A DNA stretch of 64,000 bases from Zeugodacus cucurbitae (GCF_028554725.1 NC_071667.1:50895501-50959500), one strand, 5' to 3'. Positions 24,985 through 37,470 are shown, numbered from the stretch's first letter. Notes: a model not told the origin generated them from the letters alone. Made by a program: numbers and translations.

Positions 24985-26278
24985 TTTTTATACTCTCGCA
25001 ACAAAGTTTTGTTCACATAACAGTTGTTTATAACACCTAAAACTAAAAGAGCTTGATTTAGAATCTTATATACCAAAGTGATCAGGGTGACGAGTAGATT
25101 TGAAATCGATGTCTGCCCGTCTGTGCAAGCTGTAACTTGAGTAAAAATTAAGATATCTTGACGAAACTTGGTACAAATATTCTTTGGGACCGTGAGAGGG
25201 TTGCTTTCGAAGATGGGCGAAATCGGTCCACTGCCACGCCCACAAAATGGAGATACCGAAAACACATTAAGTGTCATGCCATAAATAAAGTTATAGAAGT
25301 AAAATTTGGTAAAAAGGATTGCACTAGGAGGGATATATTTGGATGTAATTTTTTTGGTGAAAACCCACAAATAGGTTTTTGTATATATCTCGCAAACCAA
25401 TATAGCTATACAAACCAAACTTTCTGCAGTCATTTCCTTTGCGTACACCATTATACACCACGAAAATAGTGGAAATCGGGTAATAACCACGCCCACCTCC
25501 CATACGAAGGTTATATTGAAAATTGCTAAAAGTGCGTTAACTCACTAACGAATAACATCAGAAACCCTAAATTTTGCAGAAGAAATGGCAGAAGGAAGCT
25601 GTAGTCAGATTTGCTTACAAAATCAAAAACCATATCTCAGGAACTACTCGACCGATTTCAATGAAATTCTGTATATAGTATTTTCTTGACACCGTGATGA
25701 AAAATTGGTGAAATCGGTTCACAACCACGACTACTTTCCATATAACTAAATTTTGAATTCCATCTCATTCCTTCACTTTATAATATATACATACGAACCA
25801 ATGAAGATAGTGTAATAAAACTTTACACAACTAGTGTATGTGATCAGAATCAAATTATAACTTGTGAAAAAAATTTTGAAATCGGACTTTAACTTTTCGA
25901 TGCCTTGATATTGAATATGAATAATTCAGTGCCTTAGGGCAATTTTTCACCGAAAATGTCGGTAAATTTCTAAGGTATCTTAATTTAATTCAGAGCGAAT
26001 CTTTTTTTTCTAGTGTAGTAGTGTGTCTCTTTACCAAAAATGGTTAAAATCGGTTCTTAACTCCCCCAGCTCCCATATACCTAATTATAGGTTTTTCAAA
26101 AATACGAGGGGTTTAATAGTGAAATCGTTTTAGGAATTACCTCAGCCCTCATATACTATGCTTTATTTATGCTGAATATATGGGTCAAATTGTATGTTGT
26201 CTTAACAAAACTATATCAATAAATTGAGAGAGTATAAAATTTTCGGTTGCACCCAAACTTAGCCTTTCCTTACTTGTT
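24985..26278 (+). repeat. Modular tephritid-like repeat, copy B (longest copy)
   Basis: It starts TATACTCTCGCAACAAAG and ends GAGAGTATAAAATTTTCGG...CCTTACTTGTT, so the TATACTCTC near the start and the GAGAGTATA near the end are complementary. Inside, the word AAATCGG recurs at 25220, 25473, 25711, 25879 and 26047, usually followed by an ACCACGCCCAC- or CCCCCAGCTCCC-like phrase and CCATATA; the last two spacings are both 168 bp. It looks like a non-autonomous element built of repeated modules, and no protein is encoded. A 205-codon frame on the complement (24879-25496) spans its left half and is spurious. Confidence 0.75.
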
Positions 26279-28186
26279 ATTCGTTTAGTGTTGTATTTGT
26301 TTGATCACCATGTAGTAAAAAATTTGATATATAATTATAATAAAATCATTAAAGGAGCCAAAGTCTGCTCGACGTACCTACTCAACGGCCTTTAAACACA
26401 TTGCCTTTAATTGAATTTCGCTTTGAATGTTCCCAAATGCAAAAAATAACTGCAAATTTCTAGTGAAACCCCCTGTAAATGTTCTTTTAAAACTAAATAT
26501 TGAAAACCAACAGAAAATTTAAAAAATATGGTATTCTTTGTTTTAATTTTGAATCTAGACTCTAACCCTCTAATTGAATTTTTCTAAGGGTATCTCCCAC
26601 ACAAACCAAATTTTTCTTAACCTACCACGTTTATTCTTAATATTTGAACTCATCTAAAGTAAACCTCATACGTGTTACAATATCAGAGAGAACATGTCTG
26701 ACCTTTAAAGAGACATTGCATTCAATAATAACATAACCTCTAAAAGACGGATGGGTGCGGTCTTTGTTTTTCAACAATCTCAAGACAAACATTATTTTGC
26801 ATTTATATATGTATGTATTTATCTATCATTTTAAAATATTATAAGAAATTGTCACATACGAATATCGCGTGCTTTTATGAGTTTATTTACACAGAATCGT
26901 GATTGTATTCATAAAAGTGCAAAGGTTTGACCTTTACGGTCCAAGCGCACACATGAGGTCAAGTGACTAAGTACTAAAGTAAATACCGGCAATATTTGCA
27001 TTTGCATTGAATATAAAGAGCAAATACGGAGACTTAGTAGATACATGTGTATGTGTTGAAATAAATTTAAAAATATCACGAACCCTACTGAGTTGTCACG
27101 CCACATTTTTTATCCTGTGTTCGGCATATAGCTGGCAGTGTGGCGTAGGCGTTGCTCACGCGTTCCCTGGGAACTATTTAAATTAGAAATGTCTGCGCTA
27201 AACAGTCGAAAGCTTTGTGCGAATTGGCGTGAGTCATATTAAAATGTTTTTTGTTTTTGCCAACTGAGCTTTGTTGTTTGCTCTTGTTAATTTGTGGCTG
27301 TGCGATTTTTTAAGAGGTGTGGGAATTTTCGTTTTATTAGCGATGTTTAAAAGATATATGTGGGTATAAGTGGGTTTATCAGCGCTTGGTAGGCATGAAT
27401 ATGTAATTTTAGCTAATAATTTTATTATACCATTAACCATGCAGAAAAAATCTGCAATGCAGTTAACTTAACCTTGTCTCATTAAATATTTCCCACAACA
27501 GATATGACTACAAATAGAAAAGTCCGCAGAGGTGTGTAGACCGCAGATTAAAAAAATTTTGTTAGCACATAATCAAAATTAATAAATAGTTATAATTTGC
27601 TTGGAAATTCAAATTTTTTTTTTTTACTAAAATTCTAAAGTGGTATAATTAACTGACGATAATTGCCATGCAGATTTTGGTTCTATTTTTAATCAAAATC
27701 AGAAAATTGGTTGTAAATATGCTAAACAACATGCAAGCGTGTTTAATTAAATTTTGTGATACAAACCACGAAAACTTGACAATTTTAGATAACCATTAAT
27801 GGTCAGCCAGCCAATCTAGTCGATGTTCGAACGTCTATTTCTATTTTGATTTCGGTGGTTGGCTGTGGGCCGCGCACTCGCTGTCGTTGGGCTGGCGCTG
27901 CACAGTGTATTACTTTCATAGTAATTACGGGTAAAAATTTTAAATTTGTTTGGATGGAAATTAATATACATACATTTATTTTTCTATGATTTAAAGTATT
28001 GATCATGATTTTATTTAAAATGTGTAAACGTATTTATATTTAGAATTTTTTTTTTAATTAATAATTTTTGAAATGAATAAAATACAGCAGAAATTATTTG
28101 ATTTCACACCATAACGGCTGCTCAATGACTAACAATATAAGTAAATGAAGGTAGATTATTTAGTTGACCTTGGAACCAAAATAGTT
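26279..28186. other. Non-coding stretch
   Basis: No gene is recognised. There is a GC-richer patch near 27830-27905 and oligo-A/T tracts, and otherwise AT-rich sequence. Confidence 0.4.
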
Positions 28187-28335
28187 TTAATATTTAGTGT
28201 GAGCGCCTTTAGGATCTAAAACATATTGGAGCCTTCTGGGCATGCTCTCGACAAGATCTTGGCATAGATTTGGAGCTCCACACCACGTGCCACGAATCTT
28301 CCACAATTCATCCATTATTGACCACACCAAACCAT
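28187..28335 (-). mobile_element. Tc1-like transposase C-terminus
   Basis: On the complement the frame reads LVWSIMDELWKIRGTWCG, continuing to QDLVESMPRRLQYVLD and GAHTKY, then a stop at 28187-28189. This is the characteristic C-terminal end of Tc1-family transposases (VESMPRRLQ...KGGHTKY). It is a clear relic without inverted repeats in view. Confidence 0.7.
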
Positions 28336-28610
28336 TTTAAACCATCTGCAGAAGGCTGGATACACAAAAAACCTTTATTTGACGCAAAAAAAAACCTTCT
28401 GAATCGAATCAACGCCTGCGATATGCTGCTGAAACGGAACGAACTCGACCCATTTTTGAAGCGGATAGTGACTGGCGACGTAAAATGTATACACACGACA
28501 ATATCAAGCGAAACATCACAAACAGTGGCCGGGCCAGGAAGGTTTGCGGTTGGTGTGATTGGAAGGGAATCATCCACTATGAGCTGCTCCCATATGGCCA
28601 GACGCTTAAT
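28336..28610 (+). mobile_element. Mariner transposase core fragment embedded in the Tc1 relic
   Basis: The plus strand reads LLNRINACDMLLKRNELDP and FLKRIVTGDVKC, then in another frame HDNIKRN, GWCDWKGIIHYELLPYGQ and TLNS. These are the first-Asp (VTGDE) and W-W-D blocks of a mariner transposase, with the catalytic Glu/Trp already changed (GDVKC for GDEKW) and frame breaks. Only the middle part (roughly one third) is present, without inverted repeats. It is bracketed by a 33-bp direct repeat of Tc1 sequence. Confidence 0.75.
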
Positions 28611-28700
28611 TCTTCCACATTTCATCCCTTATTGACCACACCATTGGCTTGTCAACGAGGCTTCGTTTTAAATGTCCCAGAGATAGGCTCGAATTGGATA
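28611..28700 (-). mobile_element. Tc1-like fragment on the far side of the mariner core
   Basis: On the complement it reads LGHLKRSLVDKPMVWSIRDE in a broken frame, corresponding to the part of Tc1 transposase just before the fragment at 28187-28335. Positions 28611-28643 repeat 28297-28329 with two mismatches. Confidence 0.5.
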
Positions 28701-29226
28701 AAACATTATTAAAAATTTTTCGAACAGTCACTTATGGTATAACTTAATCTATTTTTGCCATAAAAGCTAAAGCTTTTTACTCGTATTCTAATATGTTCCC
28801 TATATTTATCGACTTTAACCAGTTTTCCAACTTACCCCAAACCACCAACTTTTTATGTGATCATTATGTGCCTGTCAAACAGTTTTTCACTTTTTCCAGA
28901 TGCATTGTCGATCAGAACTCATTTTATTCACTTTTATTTCATCGGATCATATAATATTGCTCCTGTAGGCTTTCCTCATCACTATAGGGTTCTATTGTGA
29001 AGTTTTTATCACAATCATATATTATTTCATACTAATTATTCAGAGGGCTTGTTTTATACTTACGGTACTTAAGAATAGATCAGCAGTTCGTTGTCAGATT
29101 CAAATTTAATCTGTCACAGGATCACCTAGGAGTTGCCAAAAATGCCATAGAGATTACAAAATTTTTTTGTGAACTTTACTTATGGTATGGTCATTTAGGA
29201 AAACAGTCAAGTAATCAAACATATCT
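28701..29226. other. Non-coding stretch
   Basis: AT-rich; nothing is recognised. Confidence 0.4.
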
Positions 29227-29381
29227 ACCTATTTTGTACCGTTCTCACGACAGTCGGTTCTACGTAACCGGTACGGACCCGGATTCTTATCTGGCCAAGG
29301 ACTGTCAAATCGGCAGCATTCCTCAGAATTATTTGGGGAATGTTTTAAGCCGTTACAACAACAACAACAACCTATTTTGTA
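29227..29381 (+). mobile_element. Short retroposed insertion (SINE or 5'-truncated LINE tail) with target-site duplication
   Basis: The insert 29239-29369 (131 bp) is GC-richer than its surroundings and ends in (CAA)n (TTACAACAACAACAACA). It is flanked by a perfect 12-bp duplication, ACCTATTTTGTA, at 29227-29238 and 29370-29381. A simple-repeat tail plus a target duplication is the signature of target-primed reverse transcription. I recognise the phrase as resembling a dispersed dipteran LINE 3' end, from memory only. Confidence 0.8.
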
Positions 29382-31555
29382 AAATTGTACATAGTGTTAT
29401 ATTTTTCCCAACATATCCTTCTTCATCTTTCCTCGCGCATATGGAACACCACTGGATTCAATCAAGATAATATTCAATTCCTTCTTTCATAAATCTATTT
29501 TTTTTTTTAAATAAATTTTGGTCGAATTTGGTGTTTCTTTCAAAAGTTAGTCGAGCAAATTACAAATGCAAAGCATAACTTTTACACGATTTCAGGGATT
29601 ATACAAAATATCACACTATCTTTTAAGCCGCGCTATTGTGCAATATTTTTCAATACAATACAATTCCACTTTTTTTTTGACAATTATATCCGCAGGCAAC
29701 ACACTGTGCGTCATGTCTTGCTGCTTGTGATTGCTATCAATCAACAGCGCGCCATTGACGGACGTCGAAAAAATCGCTAAAAAAACACTGTCGTTAACTG
29801 GGTTTGCTGCAATTGCTAAGACACTTTGTGATTTTCGCGCCGCAAAATGTCTTTGGACTGAACTAAATAAATGTCAACTGTGTGTTGTCAAAGCAACTGC
29901 TGTCGTTATTGTTGTTGCTATTATGATCAGACTCTGTATTGCACTCCTTGTGTACAATTGTAAGCAGCAAGCTGGTGTCCAGTGCGGTAAATGAGTGCTC
30001 ATTTAGTTGGTCGATCAATATGCCAAAAGCGTAGTCAGCGGAATGGGCGCGCGTCAATTTTATATGACTTTTTTATGTTTCTTTTTTTAATTTAAATTTT
30101 TTTGTGTTCTTCATTTGCGCAAATTCCAAACACTTTTTGTTGACACTGTATTGCAACACGTTCGCCACTGCTGCCAGCAACATTCACTTTCGTGCCAACC
30201 TTTTCAGTTTTAAGTCTTTCCAGCTCATTCATATACAAATACAGTTAGTCAGTTTAATTTGTATCACAAATAACCGAATTCTATTTTACCACGATTTTTC
30301 AGTCTCAACACTGCTTTGACTTGACGTTCTTGACAGTTCAAATGTTCATTCGCAGTTACAATCTAAACATTTGCCAGGCCCAATTAATTATTTGATTCAT
30401 TCATTTCCTACTTAAGTTTTTAAAGCTCATGAAAGCTCCGTTGGCATTAGTCATAAAGTCGGTGCTAATTTTTCACGAGCTATTAGCTGCAACTAATTCG
30501 GTTATGCCTATGTTTAAATATGAATGTAATTTGGTCTTTTTTTTAGCTGCTTTTTCGTGCATATTTGCTTAGATTGTTTGCGGTAAATCGCTAATTCAAA
30601 GTCATTGTTCTTTAAAGTCACTACATTAATACCGTTTTGCGTTCACACCCTAGTCTTTTATACATTTCTCGCTCTATTATGGTTTATATTACCGTTTAAT
30701 GAATGAACTGCGATATCCGCGTGCTGAGAGGCGAACGCTTGAGTTCACATGCGACGGAACGAACAATAATTTAATTGCTTAAAAGTCAGAGTTTATTCAG
30801 AGTCAAGAATGATATTTACATTGTTTGGAGTTTATTGATTTTGATTTGTAGTGCAAATTCGTGACTCCCGCTAAGGTTATGTATGGCGAATGTAACTATT
30901 AAACTAAATAATATTGTTTTCAGAGAGGGGAAAGTTTCAGAAACATAGTTATTGCAACTGGAATTATGACTGAGTTTTTATATTGCCTTTAAACTTTTAT
31001 TCATATTTTTAAATGTCACTTAGTACTCGTTTCTCTTATAGAGAGAAGGTCTCGCTACATCCCAACTCTGAAGTTTTTTTTTTGTTTTTGAAGTCAGATG
31101 TAATATTTTAAATGAATTTCGCCGTTGGACAATTTTATTAATATCTCTGGGTGTTGTTGAGCTATTTTGGTAGAACGGTGCTCTCTAGTAGGCAGGCAGA
31201 TCTCTTCTTTTAAAGCGTTTGACTGCAATAATGTGCCAAGATATTGCCCAATGGGTTTGTGTGATCTCGGAGTTTAGATACATATTTCTTTCTGCTGTCC
31301 TCTATCTCCTTATTTAACATATGGATATCAAGATTTGCGTAGACAGTTTCATTACACATGTACCATGGTGAACACGTGATTTTTGATTGGAACCTTTGTA
31401 TTGCACTTTTGTTCGATCACATTTATGCCCCAGTCGGCTAGCCATAATTTGACAAAACTACAGGTCTCTTCTAAGACTATATGTATATAAGATGCTATAA
31501 TGAGGACAATATTGTTCCCCTCGACCAACAAGCTCAACCGTGAGATTACTTACAT
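29382..31555. other. Non-coding stretch
   Basis: No gene is recognised. A GC-moderate interval at about 29690-30060 has short open frames on both strands. The rest is AT-rich. Confidence 0.4.
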
Positions 31556-31900
31556 CGATATTTTACGCCGTTTAGGAACAATCCAAACAAATTTCTTCGT
31601 CATTTTGTGACCGACAACGACACATGTAAACCCTGGTATAAACTACAGACCTTCTAAAGGGTGGATTTCACCGGGCAAACCATCTCTGAAGAAGGTTAAG
31701 AATGTAACGAAAAGGTAATGGCCACCATTTTCTCACAAAGCATGTGCTGAACTATTGGGATATTGATGCCGATTTCCAAATTGATGGTAATAAATGGTAA
31801 TCCACCACGAAAACGCAATGTTTCTGCCGTAGTCACGGTCAAAATGATCCAATTAGACTACGAACTGCTTCTCGAACCATCGTATTCTTAATATTTTGTC
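31556..31900 (+). mobile_element. Decayed mariner transposase fragment
   Basis: The plus strand reads, through several stops, NKFLRHFVTDNDTCKPWYK, then ECNEKVMATIF, then HHENAM and LDYELLLEPSYS. These line up with the first-Asp (FVTxDETW), KVMAT-FW, HxDNAP and LxYELLPHPPYSPDLAP blocks of mariner transposases. It is heavily degraded and no ends are visible. Confidence 0.6.
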
Positions 31901-32298
31901 CCGTATGTTTTAAAATTTGAAATAGTCAAATAGTCCTCTAGAAATTTTATTTTAAAGAAGTTGAGCATCCCTAAGTCAAATATTTGCGAGCTATACTTTA
32001 AATATGTTGAGAAATAAATATTTATCCCAAATATTCGATTTTCTTTTGTAAGTTTAGTAGATATTGGATCGTCCTCGTATAACGGATAACGAATATGTAC
32101 ATTTGCAAACAGAGTAGGTGTGATAAATTGTCTACTAAACCAGTCACCTTGACTTCAAAACCACTTTGTAGCTTGTATTAATTTCCATCCAATGGCTGTT
32201 TGTTGGACAACTAATTAAATATTTAGTTTATTGGTGCCAAATATGTCCCCCAAATGACACCAAACGGAACTTGCGAGCGAAAAACATTGACAGCAGCA
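31901..32298. other. Non-coding stretch between two mariner relics
   Basis: AT-rich; nothing is recognised. Confidence 0.4.
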
Positions 32299-33000
32299 GT
32301 ACGAGGGCTGCTATATATATTTCTGGCCTAATAAGGAAAATAGGAATATTTATCAACGAAAATGGTTTTATTGTTTTTCAAAATATTCTCCATCAAGATT
32401 TATACACTTTTGCATGCGCTCAAACCAATTTTCGAAACACTTGTTTTGAGCGATTGTCAAATTGTGCGGGATCTAACGAGAACAAACTTTTTTTACGGCC
32501 AGGTGTTCATGCAATATCGAATGTATGCTGGTGGGAGAAATGCATAGGCATGCCTCTATCTGAAGGTATGTTACATGACGGTCTTGCATTATCAGTTCAC
32601 GTACGGCATCGATGTTTTCTGGCACAACGGCTGTTTTTGGACGACCTTCACGGTCTTTGAGCGAGCGTCGGCCACGATTGAATTCGTTGTACCAGCTTTT
32701 CACAGTGATATTGGAGGTGCTTCATCGAGCCATAAAAAGATTTTATTTCATCGATGCACTCTTGTCGCGATAATCCGCGTCGAAAGTTGTGACAAATGGC
32801 CGAGATGATTTTTTTAATTCCCTGTGAATAAAACAATTCACGATTGACAAAACGTTCTGAGTGATGTTATGCTAAAAAATGTCAAACTTTCCCATGGAAA
32901 TGTCAGATTGCACCTGGCCACACCTAGTGTTGCGTAACAGTCAAAAACGTCCGTAGCAGATAAGATTTGCGCATAATTTTCCCAAAATACTGCAAAATTG
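32299..33000 (-). mobile_element. Internally deleted mariner element
   Basis: On the complement the N-terminal part reads FRRGLSRQECIDEIKSFYG, then after a frame change NEFNRGRRSLKDREGRPKT, NIDAVRELIMQDRHVTY and SIHSILHEHLAVKK (helix-turn-helix DNA-binding region). A few codons later (PHNLT) it jumps to the extreme C-terminus, CFENWFERMQKCINLDGEYF, EKQ and a stop at 32368-32370. The whole catalytic D-D-D core is deleted. The left end near 32299 (ACGAGGGCTGCTATATATAT) resembles a terminal repeat, but no matching right end is seen, so the right boundary is approximate. Confidence 0.75.
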
Positions 33001-34749
33001 CCACTTCCAATACACACGAAGCATTTTGACAATTTGACAAGTTCTCGAATACTCTAAATCATTTCTTGTTCATATAATATCAGCACGATTTTTGTGACAC
33101 CAACGCGCAATGACACCAGAAAAAATATTCGAAAATAAAGCGATTTGCTTTATCGCCATTGGGTCTTGCTCGATCCGCTAAATCTTTATTTACTACATAG
33201 CCGCCTTGATTTATGCCTCATTTACGGACAGACGCAGAGTCAGCAGCGCAAATGACAACCGAACACGCAGCAACCGCTTTAGCAATCATCCACAGCTTTA
33301 GACTAGAGACTTGAGAATTGGGCGATTCTTATGAGGCGGGTAAACTAGAAAAATAATTCCGCTCAGCAAAAAGTGAATTGAATACACAAAAAGGCGAGTC
33401 GAACATTGCCATTAGTTGTTACATATTGCCACACAGCTGTGCGGCTCAACAACAGCTGCTGCGGTGGCAGCAACGACGAGGCGGCAATCGGCGAGGTGGC
33501 TTTTCGTGTAGTCGTCGAACCGCATATTAACTTGGCAAGCGGCCCTAAACGGCCTTGAATGTTCTCGTTTTCTATGTTTTTACGTAAAAGTGCTGGAAAT
33601 GTGTATGTGTGTGTGTATGTGTGCACGACAATTGCATCTTAATGTTCATGTACACGCTTTTGAATCGAATGAGGTGGTGCGCAGGCGCATTATACTCTCG
33701 CTCTTACTCATGTGTGTTTGTTCGGTTTTTTATACGATCAATTTTGTTTTTGTTTCTTCATGTTTTATTACCAGATGTCGTTCGATCTAGTTAACTACGA
33801 ATATACATAGTTAGTCCAAAGAGTAGCCCCTCTATTTATATGCATTTATTCGTGGCTTTTGTTTTTTCCTTGTTCTATATCTTTTTCTGCTGTCAATTTG
33901 TTGCTGATTTTCTTTAACGATTTTGTGTTTGTAAACTTCGTTTGCATCTTATGCAATTCTTTCGACGTTTGTCGTTGCACGAATGTATTCAAACAGCATT
34001 TATTATCGTCATACATAGTACAGTGCTAGGCAGAAAAGTAGAACACATTGTTGTACTGACTTTAAGTCATCAAAGTATTAATAAATCGTGTATACAAATT
34101 TACAATTATCACACATTTTTATAGTGTTCCCTATTATATGCTCGCCGCTGTAAGTCAGCTTAAAGGTGAATTCAAACATGTATTAAAACAATTTATTTCT
34201 CAATACAAAATAGATACATACACTACACATAACTACTAGTATGAATATACTAGAAGTCAACATTTTTGTGTTTAACTAACATTTTGATCTTTTTTGATTG
34301 ATGCTTAGTTGCCATGTTTTTTGCAATTACAAATAAAAAAAATGAAACGAAAAATCAATTTACATTTTTGCAATCAGTTGTTGAAAAATTTTTCAATTCA
34401 AATAATGTAATCATAGTCATTAAGAAAACATTAGTTATTGCAACACTTTATTAATAATACTTTTATTATCTCTTTTCTCGTTACAGGTAAGTGGTACAGT
34501 TATTTTGGAAAAAATAGGCATTCGAGTGACAATCCGGGAAATAAAACAAATGGGATAAACGTATGTGCAACTGCTATTTTCATCTCATCTTTACTTTTTT
34601 ACAAGCAAGGCTATATATTTTTTGAAAGTTAATTATATCATTATAATGTTTAATTCTTTCTTCTCTCAAGCTATATTTGGTGCCAAAGCTTTTGAGAAAA
34701 TTAACAATTCTTCTGAAATATGTATGTATACTTTAAACAGTTTAGAAGA
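33001..34749. other. Non-coding stretch
   Basis: No gene is recognised. It contains a GC-richer interval at about 33225-33560 and a GT microsatellite at about 33600-33625. Short frames here have no family resemblance. Confidence 0.4.
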
Positions 34750-35020
34750 TTACCTATTCTTTTTTTTACAATTATATATAATCCGTTTTGATCCAATCTC
34801 TCGAGTGGTTATTCGAAGATTTGCATCGACCAAATACTTTATTTTATCCACATCGGCTTCCAGGCCGTGGGATGAGGATGCATGTTCGAAATTGCGTGAA
34901 AGAAAATTTACAAACCAATTTTGGTTTTGACGTTCGGTCAACACATCTTGTCCGTACACATCACGTGATTTTCCCCTTGTTCGAACTGAATTTTTATCAG
35001 TTCTTCCAACAAATTTCACA
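34750..35020 (-). mobile_element. Mariner transposase N-terminal fragment
   Basis: On the complement, VYGQDVLTERQNQNWFVNF then SRNFEHASS and ADVDKIKYLVDANLRITTRE match the second helix-turn-helix region of mariner transposases (QNWFxxFRSGxFxxED...VDxDKIKxLIxxNxRxTTREIA). It stops before the catalytic domain, and no ends are visible. Confidence 0.7.
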
Positions 35021-35410
35021 ATTTTTTTTTACAATAAAACATTAATACTTAGTTAACGATCCAATATATGAAGCTTTCTCATGTCGAAGAGGTGTTACTA
35101 CCCTTAGGGACCCATAAGTAACCTTTTAGACTTGACTAGACTAGTATTTACCGTCAGTCAGTTAGTCACAATGGATCTTTCATTGTATAGATGGTTGAAG
35201 AACTTAAAATACCCTATAACATAACTGTTAAAAATAGAAGTTAAAAGATCTTCCATTTCGAAGGTATTAAAATGCATTCGGCCAATCAATTGATAAACTT
35301 GGATAAATAATAGAATTCGGTTATAACACAGTAATAAAATCGATCGAATGTATCGCAGTATCCATAACTCTTTATAGTAAAACAAACCTTGTATAGTTTA
35401 CTACAAAATA

Positions 35411-35760
35411 TAATGGAAGATTGCCAACTTTTAAAATTGTTTTTCAAAAAATGGTGATATAAAGATAATGATATAATTTAAAGATGTTCTACAAAGTAAT
35501 TTAAATTATTGATTTAGAATGGTTGCCACCTATTTCTTAAAAATTGGTACATTGTATTCATAATACAATACGAGCATCAAATCATATCCATTTAATAATT
35601 ATTTCTGTCTAAAATATTTTTGAGAAGAGTTGCCAGTAGATCCCCATTTAATAAATTCCGTGTGAAAAACAGTTGGATGCAATATAAGCCTACTTTAGAA
35701 ATATTTGTAACGAAAATATTTTTAGAAGGGTTGCCAACAGTTTGAAAATCTTATGGATTT
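35411..35760. repeat. Degenerate tandem repeat, period about 100 bp
   Basis: The phrase GAA(G/T)(A/G)(G/T)TTGCCA recurs, with TTGCCA at 35421, 35523, 35630 and 35731 (spacings 102, 107, 101). It is preceded in the last two units by AAAATATTTTT(G)AGAA. The units are otherwise strongly diverged and non-coding. Confidence 0.45.
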
Positions 35761-37470
35761 CGGTATTATAGGAAAGTAACTTAAGGCAGACAAGATAACT
35801 TTGATGTGCGTTATGAATTAAAGTTACTTGTGAAATAATTATGGGTTCAATACAGTGTGGTGCTGTGTGCACAATTTTATTTCCTTTTTTTGTATCAATA
35901 TTTTAAAGTCGACCTTATTTCTATAGTCCAAGGACGAAAAGAAGGCAACCACAAATATGTATCATACATAACTATAAATATCTAAATATATATTAGTAAG
36001 TAGTTTTCCCAACCAATAATGGTATTTCCCATACTCCACAACGAAAAAACTAAATATTCAAATAATTTACCACAACACAACTTCCCTTTACCGCTGCCAA
36101 ACTAACTGCGCTTTACGCAACTTAATGGATGTGTGCCAGCGGAATTGCTCTGATCGCATGTACATGGCTATTTGCACAAGTTTCTGAGCCAGACCAATTG
36201 GCCGCTATAAGTTTTTACTATTTGTACATTAAAGCTAAACGAATATTCACATACGTGTACAAGTACCGTTTAGCAATTCTTAATTTGCAGTTGCGAAAAG
36301 CAGTTAAATAGCAGTGTGTGAAACTGAAATCGGAATGTGCTTGTAAGGTATTCGAAAGCGAAACGACGTGCGGTAGAATCTTAAACACAAAGCAGCGCTC
36401 TACTAAATGCATGCAAACACATTGAAATTGCAAAGAAGTATGAGCATATTTGTATTTTATGCAGACGTGAAGCGTCTAAGTCACGCATGCGCCATGGCAA
36501 TACTACTACCAACCAGTGTCACAGAAAAATGTCAAATATTGTCTCTGAAGTCAAGTTGTTTGCCTTTTTAGTTTGTTTTTACGGTGCTCTTGTGCTTTTA
36601 TTATTTCGTTTGCCAATTTCAGTTAACTACTTTTAATTACATCTTTTCGTTTCGCTAATTACCGAAGTCGTCGTCAGACAGCATGGCTCAAAGCAGCAGC
36701 GTTTGTCGCAAAGTCATTCAGTAAAGTATTTAAAGTTGCAAATTATTTTTTTCATACGAGTTATAGCCATTGCCCTATCGACGAAGTAAGACGAATGACA
36801 AATATAATATGTCTGTATGTATATATATACATATTTAACAATATGTGTCCAAACAGTATTGTCATTATTTACTATTATTGCCACTAATAATGTTCGTTAT
36901 TTATTTAAACTATGCATTTGACTATTTTTATGATTTTATTATTTAATGCAAAAGTCATTTAGTCTAGCCGCTCAACCACTTCCCATTTTTGGTAATATCG
37001 CTGAAATTTTTATTATTTTTATGTTGTTTAACTTTTCATCGTATACGATTTTGGTATTGTTCATCAGTTATTAGTTATACTGCGTTTTGTTTTTATTGTT
37101 GTCTAACCATTTAAAATCTTCAACCAGTTTGTTTATTAAATATTTAAAAACTTTATCCGTTCAAAATTAATCGAACTTCTTTGTTCCTTATGCAGAACTT
37201 TAAATACTAAAGAATTAATTGCGAACTAATTTGCATTCTGGAATGTTTATAAAAAAGAAACTTGTCAACTCTCTGTCGTTCTTAATAGAATTAGACTTCA
37301 GAATTAGTGAAGTCCATCAAACAACTTTCAGTTGCGTCGTTCAAAATATGTCGATTTTCCGTTTCCTGAAACTGAATTCAAGAGGAAATTTAATTCCGCA
37401 GTTTTGTCATTCATTGATCGTTTCTTATTGATAAAACCCAACAGCTAGCTATTTCCGGTATACATATATA
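35761..37470. other. Non-coding stretch
   Basis: No gene is recognised. Mixed AT-rich sequence with slightly GC-richer words at 36070-36720, and TA simple sequence at about 36815-36835. Confidence 0.4.

Noticed and set aside
24879..25496. A 205-codon open frame on the minus strand
   Set aside because: It lies mostly inside the modular repeat, antisense to it. The corresponding part of copy A has no such frame, and no domain is visible.
29734..29746. Possible Tra/Tra2 13-nt splicing repeat (doublesex/fruitless type)
   Set aside because: There is a single 11/13 match with no cluster. Such elements act in tandem groups, so there is no support for a fruitless or doublesex exon here.
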